Of a DNA stretch of 61,728 nucleotides, positions 39,418 through 48,269 are shown in pieces. The stretch covers positions 1 to 61,728 of IMG/VR virus record IMGVR_UViG_3300035661_000068; one strand, given 5' to 3'. This stretch comes from a virus. Below the pieces are notes generated by a model. The model did not search any database, was not told where the DNA came from, and saw only the letters and a list, made by a program, of their open reading frames with translations. The translations under genes were made by a program, and so were the position numbers. How positions within the stretch are numbered: position 1 is the first letter of the stretch; every line of letters starts with the position of its first letter.

Positions 39418-39873
39418 ATGGCTTTTCAAGAAAATATGACGCAGGAGTTGGCTCTCGTCGGTCAGATCGCTCCCGCGAGCTTTTCTGCCGGTACGACTGA
39501 GATCTCGGCGATCGACATGAGCTATTTCCGCAGAATTATGTTCGTCATTCAGTGTGGCGTTCTGACTTCCGCGACCGTCGACTTCAAGGTTAAGGCATGC
39601 GCTACCTCTGGCGGAACGTACGTCGACGTAGCTGGGCCTTTGTCAATCACTCAGATCACGACCAGCACGAAGATTGCCGAACTCGAAGTTAAGGATGAGA
39701 CCTTGGCTGCCGCATCCAGCACGGCTGGTGTGAGCTATCGATTCGTCGGTGGCCGTCTGACCGTTGGCGGTACGAGCGCCTTGGTCGCGGTGACCGTTTG
39801 GGGCTCGGTTGCTCGCAGCAAGCCACTCACTCCGCAGAACCTCGCAGCCGTTACTCAAGTTGTGGTCTACTAA
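39418..39873 (+). CDS. Capsid-associated decoration-like protein
   Basis: 151 residues, RBS AAAGGGG. A beta-rich protein with many Ala/Thr/Val (MSYFRRIMFVIQCGVLTSATVDFKVKACATSGGTYVDVAG), no signal. Codon bias is as strong as in the capsid gene, suggesting high expression. Terminators lie on both sides. It resembles in style small decoration or head-stabilising proteins. Confidence 0.6.
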   Translation: MAFQENMTQELALVGQIAPASFSAGTTEISAIDMSYFRRIMFVIQCGVLTSATVDFKVKACATSGGTYVDVAGPLSITQITTSTKIAELEVKDETLAAASSTAGVSYRFVGGRLTVGGTSALVAVTVWGSVARSKPLTPQNLAAVTQVVVY

Positions 39874-39880
39874 ACCGATT

Positions 39881-39907
39881 CAGTGGGGTAGCGACCCTGC
39901 CCCACTG
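39881..39907 (+). terminator. Second terminator in the capsid region
   Basis: CAGTGGGG (39881-39888) and CCCCACTG (39900-39907) form an 8-bp perfect stem with an 11-nt loop, followed by ATCATTCT. With the previous one it insulates the decoration gene. Confidence 0.65.
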
Positions 39908-39927
39908 ATCATTCTACTGGAGATGAC

Positions 39928-40065
39928 GTGGAAAAGCAAGACAAACAGATGACGCCTGAACGCAAGGTCCAGAACGAAACCTTGGCCCGCACAAAAGCGA
40001 TCATGGATACGCAAACCAGTCCGAAGCAGCCATGTAGCGAATCATGCAAGTGTAACGAGAAGTAA
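39928..40065 (+). CDS. 45-residue hydrophilic protein with C-terminal cysteines
   Basis: GTG at 39928 with GGAGATGAC upstream; ends at TAA 40063-40065. It encodes MEKQDKQMTPERKVQNET..., highly charged, ending CSESCKCNEK (three cysteines in six residues). Plausible small head or assembly protein; function unknown. Confidence 0.5.
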   Translation: MEKQDKQMTPERKVQNETLARTKAIMDTQTSPKQPCSESCKCNEK

Positions 40066-40074
40066 AGGGTACAG

Positions 40075-40995
40075 ATGACCGCACCACTGACGACGGTAGC
40101 ACGATTCCTTCCGGCGATTCCGGGTGCGACGCAATCTCAGCTTACGATCGTTCCGAATCTCATCCAGGCGGCGTCGAACATCGCCGTGCGGTACACGAAC
40201 CGCCAATTTTGGCAAGCCGACTACACAGAATACCGCGACTCGTCGCTGAGCAATTCGATCATCCTACGACAGTTCCCGGTAAACCAAATCACACGCATCT
40301 CGTTTAACCTCCAGCCCGTCCTGACTATCACGTCGACCAACACCTCGTATCAACGAGCACTGGCCCAACTGGATACGAGTGGCACGCTCGAAACGGGGCT
40401 GACGGTCAACGGAATCCGACTCTCGTGGCTCAACTCGGGTGTCGCCGGAACCACGCTGATCGACACGTCTACTCTCTTGACTCTACAGAGTGTGGCTGAC
40501 GCGATCACCGCCCTTGGCAATGGTTGGTCCGTGAATGTTCTGGCCGGATTCAGCCAGTATCCGACGACCGACATCTGCCCGATCCGTGGCGGAGGCTCAT
40601 GTAGGGGAACCGGATGCGACTTCTCCATCTACACGCAAGATGCCAACAACTATCAGGTCGATCCAGGTATCGGCGAAATTAAGCTGATCGACCGCACGAA
40701 CGCGAACTTCTTCGCATTCACCAGCTACCCTTGGACGAACAGTTGGGGTAACCCTGGATACCGAAATATCCGCATCGACTATAACGCCGGGTTCGTCGCG
40801 ATCCCCGAAGATGTCCAACAGGCGGTCGTCCTGATAGCACAAATGCTGTATGAGATCGGCGACCAGACGCTCGTGACGAAGATGGTCAAGGTGTTCGACT
40901 ATCAAGAAGAGACTGACGCCGACCTGATCGCGATTCCGGACGCGGCGAAGGAAATTCTCAACCTCTACCGCAATTTCCGCTCTTCGGGAGAATAG
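40075..40995 (+). CDS. Head-tail connector protein (gp6-like)
   Basis: 306 residues. The first and last thirds have the pattern of HK97 gp6-type adaptors: 'LPNLIQAASNIAVRYTNRQF', 'YRDSSLSNSIILRQFPVNQITR' and the C-terminal helical bundle 'DVQQAVVLIAQMLYEIGDQTLV'. It has an insert with a cysteine cluster (CPIRGGGSCRGTGCD), which is unusual. It binds under the portal to join head and tail. It ends with TAG two bases before the next ATG. Confidence 0.7.
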   Translation: MTAPLTTVARFLPAIPGATQSQLTIVPNLIQAASNIAVRYTNRQFWQADYTEYRDSSLSNSIILRQFPVNQITRISFNLQPVLTITSTNTSYQRALAQLDTSGTLETGLTVNGIRLSWLNSGVAGTTLIDTSTLLTLQSVADAITALGNGWSVNVLAGFSQYPTTDICPIRGGGSCRGTGCDFSIYTQDANNYQVDPGIGEIKLIDRTNANFFAFTSYPWTNSWGNPGYRNIRIDYNAGFVAIPEDVQQAVVLIAQMLYEIGDQTLVTKMVKVFDYQEETDADLIAIPDAAKEILNLYRNFRSSGE

Positions 40996-40996
40996 T

Positions 40997-41350
40997 ATGT
41001 CACTCGGAAGACTCATGATCCACCGGGCCGACGTCGAACACGCCACCGTGACGAGTGGCAAATCGATGACGTCGGTGCAGGAATGGAAAAAGCGGGCCGT
41101 GCAGTGCCCGTGCCGGGTCCAGCCGGACAAGAGCTACGCGACCGCATCATTCAGTGCGACTGGCAAGGAAACGTACGCCAGGATCCACTTTTGTCCGCCT
41201 GTCCAGTGCGAACGCGACGACCGAATCCACATCGTCGACGGTCCTGGTCGGATCGGACAGATCTGGGAAGTCGTGGGCGAATTTGAGGCCGATACGATGG
41301 GTACGTTCACGGTCGTGTTCGCCAAGCTCTACGGAGCGGGAGTCGTCTGA
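40997..41350 (+). CDS. Head closure/stopper-like protein
   Basis: 117 residues. The pattern (MSLGRLMIHRADVEHAT..., a beta barrel with 'DDRIHIVDGPGRIGQIWEVVGEFEAD') fits HK97 gp7/SPP1 gp16-like head completion proteins, which seal the connector after packaging. Its position directly after the adaptor supports this. One CPC motif is present. The stop overlaps the next start. Confidence 0.6.
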   Translation: MSLGRLMIHRADVEHATVTSGKSMTSVQEWKKRAVQCPCRVQPDKSYATASFSATGKETYARIHFCPPVQCERDDRIHIVDGPGRIGQIWEVVGEFEADTMGTFTVVFAKLYGAGVV

Positions 41351-41820
41351 TGGCTTGGAACCGTGGTGGCAAGCCTGCAGAGAAGAACTTTGTCTGGTAC
41401 GGTGACCAGCTTCTGAAATACTGTGCTGACGCGGGGTTCTATGGATGCGTCAGGGCCGCGTACTTCCTCAGGGCTTACATCCGAAACATGATCGGCATCC
41501 CAGGGTTTGGCGTGCCGAGCGAAAAGGGTGATCCGCCACATCTGCAGTCAGGTAAGCTTAAAAAATCGATCAAAGTCCTGGTCAGCAATCAGATGGATGA
41601 AGCCATCGTCTACAGCGACCAAGAGTATTGGTTCTATCTTGAGTACGGAACAAAGAACGCTGATGGGTCAGAACGTATGGCTAAGCGTCCATTCTGGCGA
41701 CGATCGATCGACGAGACACAGTTGACGATCCAGCACGTCACAAAGTCGGCGATCTTGGAATACATGTCGGGGCACATTAAGAGTTTTGACCCGCACGAGG
41801 ATCCCTTTCCAGAAGCATAG
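41350..41820 (+). CDS. HK97 gp10-like neck/tail protein
   Basis: 156 residues. Typical marks of gp10-family proteins: a helical N-terminus (RAAYFLRAYIRNMIGIPG), 'GDPPHLQSGKLKKSIKV', 'YWFYLEYGTK' and 'AKRPFWRRS'. These proteins connect the head completion proteins to the tail tube. It sits in the expected order between stopper and tail genes. Ends with TAG. Confidence 0.75.
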   Translation: MAWNRGGKPAEKNFVWYGDQLLKYCADAGFYGCVRAAYFLRAYIRNMIGIPGFGVPSEKGDPPHLQSGKLKKSIKVLVSNQMDEAIVYSDQEYWFYLEYGTKNADGSERMAKRPFWRRSIDETQLTIQHVTKSAILEYMSGHIKSFDPHEDPFPEA

Positions 41821-41828
41821 GAACGGCT

Positions 41829-42032
41829 ATGGCATACGTCACAAAGATTGTCATCCTGATCGCAACGATCATCATCCTTCTCTACGACGGGTACGTCTGG
41901 GCTCGCTACGGATCTGACAGCACAGTCAGTTGCGTGATCCTGAAGCTCTCCATGCAGTACCCGTTCGTCCCGTTCGCCGCAGGTGTCCTGTGTGGTCACC
42001 TGTTCGCCCCGATCCGAATCACGAATAAGTAA
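41829..42032 (+). CDS. Small two-helix membrane protein
   Basis: 67 residues with two hydrophobic helices (IVILIATIIILLYDGYVWARY and MQYPFVPFAAGVLCGHLFAPI) separated by a short acidic/serine loop. A holin-like layout inside the structural module, so it may be a second membrane factor. RBS is weak (GGAACGGCT). Confidence 0.55.
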   Translation: MAYVTKIVILIATIIILLYDGYVWARYGSDSTVSCVILKLSMQYPFVPFAAGVLCGHLFAPIRITNK

Positions 42033-42042
42033 AGGCCAAAAC

Positions 42043-43650
42043 ATGCCAGATGGCGTATACTATGTAGATCCAGGAGCAGGGACGGGAAACAAGCTGATCG
42101 GCGTGGAATTCTGCACCGTGAACAGCGTAGCTAACACGGGGATCTCGCTCGGCAAGGTTGGGTTTGGAGGTGCTGATGTATTCACATACGTGACGAGTTC
42201 GGTAGGATTGCCGGTTAATGTTCTGAATACCAGCATCGCGGTGACGGCTGCTTCGCTCCCACTGCCATCTGGGGCCTCTACGTCGGCCTTACAGACGACT
42301 GGAAACGCATCGCTCAGTTCGATTGATGGAAAAGTGCCCGCGTTAGGCCAAGCGGCGTCTGCGGCGTCTTTGCCGGTTGTGCTGCCTGCGGCCCAGATCA
42401 CAACCCTGACGCCTCCAGCGGCCATCACTGGCTTTGCCCTCGACGCGACTCTCTCGACGCTCAGCGGTAAGATTACGGCTTGCAACACAGGATCGGTCAC
42501 GGTTGCGTCTTCGGCTTTACCGACAGGTGCGGCCTTGGACGCGACGGTGTCGACGATGTCGGCCAAGATTCCCGCGTTGGGTCAAGCAGCATCTGCGGCG
42601 TCGCTGCCGGTCGTGCTGCCCGCCACACAGATCACCACGTTGACACCGCCCGCCGCGATCACCGGTTTTGCCCTTGAGGCTGGAAATCTCGCGACGATCG
42701 CTGGTAAGGACTTTGCGACCCAAACGACCTTGTCGGCGTTGAACACGAAGGTCACGACATGTAACACCGACGCGGTAGTGTTGGCTGCGGGCGCTGCGGC
42801 GATCGGCTCGATCACCAATACGTCTTTTGGTGCCACGGGTGCTGCGGCGTCTGGTGCTACGAAGTCTGGTAATCCAGTCCAGGTCGGCGGAGTCTTCAAC
42901 ACGACCCAGCCAACGGTGACGACAGGCCAGGCTGTAGAGTCGCAGTCGACCGCTCGCGGTGCTTTGATTGTCGCGACAGGCGTCGATACTTTTAACGTAA
43001 CGGTCAACGCAGCCCTCCCAACGGGTGCCAATACGATCGGATCGATCTCGAACGTCAGCGGAACCATCAGTCTTCCGACGGGAGCCGCAACAGCTGCGAA
43101 GCAACCCGCACTCGGAACTGCAGGATCGGCCTCTACCGACGTGATCACGATCCAGGGCATTGCGTCCGCGACACCAATCATTGTCAATCAGACGCAACTC
43201 AACGGTGTTGCTCACCTTGCTGGCAACGGCGTCACTGGCACCGGGTCTCCGCGAGTCACGATCGCGTCTGACAACACGGCGTTCTCGGTGAACAATTATC
43301 CAGCCGGTGATACGATCAGCATTGCTGGAACCGCATATACGGTTAAGCAGGCTTTTGTCTTGGCAGCGTCTGGAACCACGACCGTCGTGGCAGCGGTCGC
43401 GTCTAAGAAGATCAGGGTGTTGAGTTACTCGATTGGGCCAACGTCTGCGGCGGCGAACATTTATCTGACCAACACGACGGCTGGTGCGACCGGCATCTGC
43501 TCGACCAAGTATCTTCCAGCGAATGGTGGCCTCGTGGCTCCACTGAACCAGTATGGGTGGTTTCAGACAACCGTTGTCAACGAACCCCTCCAGATCGTCC
43601 TTTCAGCTGCTGCGAATGTTGGTATTGACGTGACGTACATCGAAGTCTAA
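42043..43650 (+). CDS. Repetitive virion protein (baseplate/fibre-like)
   Basis: 535 residues. From about 70 to 290 it consists of repeated Ala/Thr/Pro/Leu units such as 'GQAASAASLPVVLPA.QITTLTPPAAITGFAL' (at least two close copies) with 'LPTGA', 'SLSSI' blocks. The N-terminal 65 residues and C-terminal 130 residues (SVNNYPAGDTISIAG..., TSAAANIYLTNTTAGATG) are distinct domains. Such 'LPSGASTSALQTTGN...' proteins are common virion surface proteins in large-genome siphoviruses. Likely a fibre- or tail-associated protein. Confidence 0.6.
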   Translation: MPDGVYYVDPGAGTGNKLIGVEFCTVNSVANTGISLGKVGFGGADVFTYVTSSVGLPVNVLNTSIAVTAASLPLPSGASTSALQTTGNASLSSIDGKVPALGQAASAASLPVVLPAAQITTLTPPAAITGFALDATLSTLSGKITACNTGSVTVASSALPTGAALDATVSTMSAKIPALGQAASAASLPVVLPATQITTLTPPAAITGFALEAGNLATIAGKDFATQTTLSALNTKVTTCNTDAVVLAAGAAAIGSITNTSFGATGAAASGATKSGNPVQVGGVFNTTQPTVTTGQAVESQSTARGALIVATGVDTFNVTVNAALPTGANTIGSISNVSGTISLPTGAATAAKQPALGTAGSASTDVITIQGIASATPIIVNQTQLNGVAHLAGNGVTGTGSPRVTIASDNTAFSVNNYPAGDTISIAGTAYTVKQAFVLAASGTTTVVAAVASKKIRVLSYSIGPTSAAANIYLTNTTAGATGICSTKYLPANGGLVAPLNQYGWFQTTVVNEPLQIVLSAAANVGIDVTYIEV

Positions 43651-43665
43651 CGAGGGCAAGCGATC

Positions 43666-45633
43666 ATGTCGACCATCATATATAACGGCACATTTGCAGT
43701 CGCCGACACAACTGCCAACGCGACCGCTGGATCGACCGCGACATCGATCAAGGGGCTGTGGGATGCGGTCACGGTCGGAACGCAGGGTGCCTGGATTGAC
43801 TCGTCTGGCTCCAGCAACTTTGTGTCGTCGAATCGTGGTGTCGTCAGCAATCTTTTTACCAACGCGGCGACGAAGCGACCGGCTGGCGACGCTGCCCGTG
43901 ATCAACAGATCCAAGTCATTCTATCCGCGAGCGGCAACCAAAGCAACTGCATTCTTGACTTAAAGCTACGTGATTCGTCCTCGACCGCCGCAACTTCAGG
44001 CCCGTGCTACACTTGCGAAATTGGCTATGCTGGCTCGTGTAAGTTCTGCAACGACTCGCTCACACAGATCGGGGCGACCCAAACCCTCACTGGTGCGATC
44101 GATCCTGCTCAGACCTGCACGGTCACGTTCAAGGCGGTTGGCACAACTTCGGTCGTCTTAACACTGACGGTCGTGCAGAACGGAGCGACTCTCGGATCGT
44201 TTACCGTCACCGATTCTTCGCCGTCGGTAGCTCTTCAGGGATCTGGTGTCGCCGGTATCGCCCATGCGTCGCAGAACATTTATTTCGATCAGGTTGTGAT
44301 CACGAACATCACCACGACCTCGATCTCACTTTCACCCAACACTGGCACGACCGGAACGTCCGGAACGGTGGCGGTCACCGGAACTGGAACAAGCTTTAGC
44401 GGTTCACCGTTCAGTTTGACTGGTGGAACCGGGGCGTCGATCACAAGCCAATCAGTAAGTTCCGCCACCGCCGCATCGATCAATGTCAACTATGGATCCG
44501 CTACCGGCACACTCACGGTCTCGGACGGAGCTGGTGATACAGCCAACATCACCGTGTCAGCACCATCGGCGTTGGCACCGGGCGTCGTTTCGCTGACATC
44601 GGCGACCACGACAACGATCAGCCTTACGTCGACTTCGCCCACGGGCGGCACGGCCCCGATCACTCAACAGTGGTACAGGGGGACGACGTCGGACTTTACT
44701 CCAGGGACTGGAAATTTACTCGCCGGTAAGACCTCGCTAACGCTCACCGACACCCCTCCGACGAGCGGGGTCTACTTCTATGCTCTCAAGTTCACCGATT
44801 CTGCGGGCTCGCCCGCGACGGTGTACGCGACGCCCAGCGGGGCAGCCTTCGTATATGTCGCCGGTGCCGTCGGTACGCCGTATCCCGCGTCGACGTGGGC
44901 GACGCCGATCAGCGTCTACGAGATTGGTGACTCTGTCACGTACTACGGAGCGAACTATTCATCGTACGCTCAAAACATCATCAAGTTCGCAGCGGGGAAC
45001 CCTCGCGCCGTAACCTACACGACCAACGGTATCAGCGGGACAGCGACGATGGATTGGCTCCCAGCGGGCAATCCACGATCGACCAACGCGGGAAACATCG
45101 ACCCAGCCGTGACGGCAGCGATTGCGGCAAACGCGACGCATATCTCGATTCGGCTCGGAGCTAACAATCTCAAGACGAGCTTCAACTCGACCGCAGGACC
45201 GCTGACACCAGCCGCGACGTGGCTAAGCGACATTGTGGCGATCGGGACGTACATTCGAGCAGCGTTCGTAACCGCTGGTAAGACAGCCCCGTCGATCCTG
45301 GTGCATGCACCGAGCTACATCGTTCCTAATGTTCTGCAATTCTCAGGGCAGGTTACTCAGTGGGATGACAATTCCGACGCAATGAACCTTGCCTATAACG
45401 CCATCGTTGGGGCTGGTGGAATCGGCACAGGATTCTACCCTGGAGACACCGCATCCTACCATTACTTCGCAAACAATCCAGGGCTGATGGATTACGCGGG
45501 CGTCCACCACAACACCCAAGGCTATCAAGACCACAACAGCAACGTCGGTTCAGCATTCGTAGCAGCTTTCCTATCATCGGGCGGGACAGGCGGAATTGTC
45601 AATCCTCTTTGTAATAATGTAATTCAGGGGTAA
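43666..45633 (+). CDS. Tail protein with Ig-like domains and SGNH hydrolase
   Basis: 655 residues. Order: an N-terminal beta-domain (to about 215), an Ig-like segment near 220-300 (LSPNTGTTGTSGTVAVTG), an Fn3-like segment near 305-385, then an SGNH/GDSL hydrolase. In the latter the blocks are visible: GDS (YEIGDSVT, near 420), a Gly in NGISG, GAN (RLGANNLK, near 498) and D-x-x-H within DYAGVHHN (near 610). SGNH enzymes commonly remove acetyl groups from polysaccharides, so this tail protein probably de-acetylates the host capsule or surface glycan. Confidence 0.75.
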   Translation: MSTIIYNGTFAVADTTANATAGSTATSIKGLWDAVTVGTQGAWIDSSGSSNFVSSNRGVVSNLFTNAATKRPAGDAARDQQIQVILSASGNQSNCILDLKLRDSSSTAATSGPCYTCEIGYAGSCKFCNDSLTQIGATQTLTGAIDPAQTCTVTFKAVGTTSVVLTLTVVQNGATLGSFTVTDSSPSVALQGSGVAGIAHASQNIYFDQVVITNITTTSISLSPNTGTTGTSGTVAVTGTGTSFSGSPFSLTGGTGASITSQSVSSATAASINVNYGSATGTLTVSDGAGDTANITVSAPSALAPGVVSLTSATTTTISLTSTSPTGGTAPITQQWYRGTTSDFTPGTGNLLAGKTSLTLTDTPPTSGVYFYALKFTDSAGSPATVYATPSGAAFVYVAGAVGTPYPASTWATPISVYEIGDSVTYYGANYSSYAQNIIKFAAGNPRAVTYTTNGISGTATMDWLPAGNPRSTNAGNIDPAVTAAIAANATHISIRLGANNLKTSFNSTAGPLTPAATWLSDIVAIGTYIRAAFVTAGKTAPSILVHAPSYIVPNVLQFSGQVTQWDDNSDAMNLAYNAIVGAGGIGTGFYPGDTASYHYFANNPGLMDYAGVHHNTQGYQDHNSNVGSAFVAAFLSSGGTGGIVNPLCNNVIQG

Positions 45634-45635
45634 CG

Positions 45636-46214
45636 ATGACATACAAGCCAAGCCAGCCCTACCATAAGGTGTTCACGATCAATGGCGACGCAGGGGCGAC
45701 GAATGCCGACTCGCTTCCAACCGCGACCGCCAATCGGAACGGGACCGACGACGGAGCATTCGCACTCACGGTGGCGAATCTGGCGACCGGAGTCTACGCG
45801 ATCAGCGGGACAGTGCCCTCTGGGTACGCCCTCGCGGATATCGTGCAAATCCGAGTCGCCGCCACGGTCAGTAGTGTCGGGTACGTGACGAACGTGGACT
45901 CGTTCCCCATCGACACCAAGTACCTTGGTAACCTCAACGATATCGCGAATCCGGTGACCGTGGCTGGCATCAGCAACCTCACCACGGGAGCCGTCGTGAC
46001 TGGATCCACCACGACTACGGTTATCGTATCGGGTCTCCCGACCGGATATAACTATGTCAATCAGAAGATCTTCAATCTCACGACGGTGGAGCAGCGGTAC
46101 ATCGCATCGCAATCGACCAGCGGAAGTAACTACATTTTCACCATCGGAACAGGATCGAACGACTTGGGACCATTCACTGCCGTCGCGGCAGGCAACATCA
46201 TCGCGGTCGTCTAA
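45636..46214 (+). CDS. Tail-associated beta-rich protein
   Basis: 192 residues, start two bases after the previous stop. Rich in Thr/Ala/Val strands (SLPTATANRNGTDDGAF, TVAGISNLTTGAVVTGS), with 'NYVNQKIFNLTTVEQRYIASQST' near the end. Resembles the repeating domains of the virion proteins at 42043 and 43666 in composition. Probably a fibre or tail accessory protein; no family is recognised. Confidence 0.5.
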   Translation: MTYKPSQPYHKVFTINGDAGATNADSLPTATANRNGTDDGAFALTVANLATGVYAISGTVPSGYALADIVQIRVAATVSSVGYVTNVDSFPIDTKYLGNLNDIANPVTVAGISNLTTGAVVTGSTTTTVIVSGLPTGYNYVNQKIFNLTTVEQRYIASQSTSGSNYIFTIGTGSNDLGPFTAVAAGNIIAVV

Positions 46215-46225
46215 GGAGTAAAGGT

Positions 46226-46765
46226 ATGTTTACCAACCTAATCCTCCTGTTCAGTAATCAATCCGCCAGCACCGCGACCGCACCGGTTCCGCTGATCGGA
46301 AACAACCTGCTGCTGTTGTTTGGCCAAAAATCAAACATCGCGTATCCAGATGGGATCTTGGAAGGTATACGACAGTTCTTTCTCAGTGATTCAGAGATGG
46401 TCGCGAAGTTCACCGGAGGCATCTACCTGCACGACATGCCAGTGGGGTCACCACTACCGACGTTGGTGGTGGATTCACTGACGAGCGTCCCACACTTTTC
46501 AACCTCTGGCCCCTACTTCACAGTAGATGCTGTCACTTTCTCGATCTGGCACACCGACGCCGATGAAGCTAGGAAGGCAGGTGTCCTGTTGAAAAGGAAG
46601 TTTGATCGGACCCTCTCGATTCAGTTGCAAGACGCGATCGTTACCACGTTTTACCGAAAGAGAGAGATGTTGGTCGGAAGCGACGTGCGAGGACCAAACG
46701 ACCAGCGTATGTATCAGCTTGTTATCGATTACCACGCATACACCTCCATGAATCTAAACACGTAA
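46226..46765 (+). CDS. Tail terminator/completion-like protein
   Basis: 179 residues, RBS AAGGAG. After a hydrophobic start the core has 'LEGIRQFFLSDSEMVAKFTGGIYLHDMPVGSPLPTLVVDSLTS', 'VTFSIWHTDADEARKAGVLLKRKFD' and 'MYQLVIDYHAY', the layout of tail completion proteins (gpU/DUF3168 style). Located just before the tube genes as expected. The first 45 residues (LILLFSNQSASTATAPVPLIG) are an unusual extension. Confidence 0.65.
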   Translation: MFTNLILLFSNQSASTATAPVPLIGNNLLLLFGQKSNIAYPDGILEGIRQFFLSDSEMVAKFTGGIYLHDMPVGSPLPTLVVDSLTSVPHFSTSGPYFTVDAVTFSIWHTDADEARKAGVLLKRKFDRTLSIQLQDAIVTTFYRKREMLVGSDVRGPNDQRMYQLVIDYHAYTSMNLNT

Positions 46766-46774
46766 GGGGAAAAC

Positions 46775-47302
46775 ATGCCTCTGACCACGACCCTGGCTCC
46801 GACGGTATCCTCGATCCTGTCGATCAACTACACCGACACCGCGTTAATTACGGGTGCCACCCCGACTACCAACATCAACAAGGCGCTGTCTGTCGGATAC
46901 GCCAACGGAACCGCAACCGGTCAGGTTGACAGTATGTACGTTCGTTCCGGAACTTTCACCGCATCAACCGCAATCGCTGTTAAAGTTGTGACCGCAGGAA
47001 GCATCTTTGACGTGTACGGTCACCAGATCAACATGGTAAAGGTAAAGACGCTTTACTTTGCCAACCTTGCGACGACCGACACATCTGCTGATGTCGTGAC
47101 GATTGGCGCTGGATCCCAGCCGCTGACGACGATGTTTCCCAGCACTTCGACGATCGTGGTTCGTGGAGGCGGGTCGATCCTACTCAACGCCCCACTGGCC
47201 ACCGCGTACGGCGTGGCGTCCGGAACCAATGACACCATTACGTTCACTCCAGGTGCCGGAACTCCAGCATACGAGATGATCATCATGGGATGCTCTGCTT
47301 AA
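46775..47302 (+). CDS. Structural tail/neck protein
   Basis: 175 residues, beta-rich, no signal. High Thr/Ala/Gly, with 'SSILSINYTDTALITGATPTTNIN', 'TAYGVASGTNDTITFTPGAG' and codon bias similar to capsid genes, suggesting an abundant virion protein. Between the terminator and tube proteins. Confidence 0.5.
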   Translation: MPLTTTLAPTVSSILSINYTDTALITGATPTTNINKALSVGYANGTATGQVDSMYVRSGTFTASTAIAVKVVTAGSIFDVYGHQINMVKVKTLYFANLATTDTSADVVTIGAGSQPLTTMFPSTSTIVVRGGGSILLNAPLATAYGVASGTNDTITFTPGAGTPAYEMIIMGCSA

Positions 47303-47335
47303 TCCTAACTGAAACCATCATAAGAAAGGCACGAC

Positions 47336-47722
47336 ATGCCAACGAGTTATGTTCACGGCTCAACCGGATCGGCGACCAGCAACGCCACGACGGTCTGCTT
47401 GACCTCCTGGGAAGGCGAGGATACGGTCGAGCTGGCCGACGTCACGTCAACTTGTTCGAGCGGCTGGCACGAGTCGGTCCCCGGCCTGAAGAGCTTCAAC
47501 GGCTCGATCAACGGAAACTTCGACTCCAGCTCGCCACCTGAAGCGACCTACGCATTCACCCCCGGAACGCTCGTCACACTTGTTCTGCGAGTGTCGAACG
47601 CCGCCTACTACAGCATGTCGGCGTACATTGAATCGTTCAAGGCGACCGTCGATGTCGGCGACGTTGTAAAGTGGACGGCCTCGTTCAAGAGCAACGGTGT
47701 CGTGACTCGCGTTGGAATGTAA
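47336..47722 (+). CDS. Major tail tube protein
   Basis: 128 residues. 'CLTSWEGEDTVELADVTSTCSSGWHESVPGLKSFNGSINGNFDSSS' and 'TLVTLVLRVSNAAYYSMSAYIESFKATVDVGDVVKWTASFKSNG' match siphophage tail tube proteins with a single beta-barrel. Small for the family but complete. A strong hairpin terminator follows it, and the chaperone and tape measure genes come next, as in other siphophages. Confidence 0.75.
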   Translation: MPTSYVHGSTGSATSNATTVCLTSWEGEDTVELADVTSTCSSGWHESVPGLKSFNGSINGNFDSSSPPEATYAFTPGTLVTLVLRVSNAAYYSMSAYIESFKATVDVGDVVKWTASFKSNGVVTRVGM

Positions 47723-47728
47723 TCTAGC

Positions 47729-47764
47729 TGACCCGCACGCCATAAGGCTGTGACGTGCGGGTCA
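47729..47764 (+). terminator. Terminator after the tail tube gene
   Basis: TGACCCGCACG (47729-47739) pairs perfectly with CGTGCGGGTCA (47754-47764), an 11-bp GC-rich stem with a 14-nt loop. The T-run is poor, so it may reduce expression of downstream genes relative to the tube protein. Confidence 0.7.
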
Positions 47765-47804
47765 AGTCACCTTAACCTGAAATCATATTATCAAAGAGCG
47801 TTCA

Positions 47805-48269
47805 ATGTCACTCACAGCACTCATCGGCGGCTCAGCAGACTACATTATCGGCACCAAGACGATCAAAGTCAAGGCATTCACGATCAATGAGATCGCCCGC
47901 CTGCAGGATTGGGTCAACCGCAGCTACCGGAATCCACTCCTAGATCTCCTGCCCGTGCTAGGCCAGACGGATCCTGATACCCGACACGCGATCATCTCGC
48001 AGGCCAAGACCTGGACCGCCCCGCAGTTCGGCACCCCCGAAGCCGAGACCATTCTCAGCACGATCGGCGGAATGAAGGAAGTCTTCCGAATCCTCGTCAC
48101 GGCTGGCGATTCGAGTAAAACGGACAAGGACGTCGACGCCATCGTGGGCGAAATTTCCGTCGATGGATTCATTGACGCCATGGGCGAGTTGATGATCGTC
48201 GCGTTTGGCAAGTCAGAGGGCGTCGACCCAAAAAAGGACCAGGAAAGCCCATCGACTGGGAAGGAATAG
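47805..48269 (+). CDS. Tail assembly chaperone G
   Basis: 154 residues: 'SLTALIGGSADYIIGTKTIKVKAFTINEIARLQDWVN' and a helical C-terminus, as in gpG-type chaperones. Near the end the DNA has A AAA AAG (48230-48236), a canonical -1 slippery site in the right frame (CCA AAA AAG). The zero frame ends after 'GVDPKKDQESPSTGKE' with TAG. Chaperones of this type recruit tail tube subunits to the tape measure. Confidence 0.8.
   Translation: MSLTALIGGSADYIIGTKTIKVKAFTINEIARLQDWVNRSYRNPLLDLLPVLGQTDPDTRHAIISQAKTWTAPQFGTPEAETILSTIGGMKEVFRILVTAGDSSKTDKDVDAIVGEISVDGFIDAMGELMIVAFGKSEGVDPKKDQESPSTGKE

Noticed and set aside
42517-43215. Several antisense and alternate frames in the repetitive virion protein
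   Set aside because: They arise from codon bias and internal repeats of the 42043-43650 gene.
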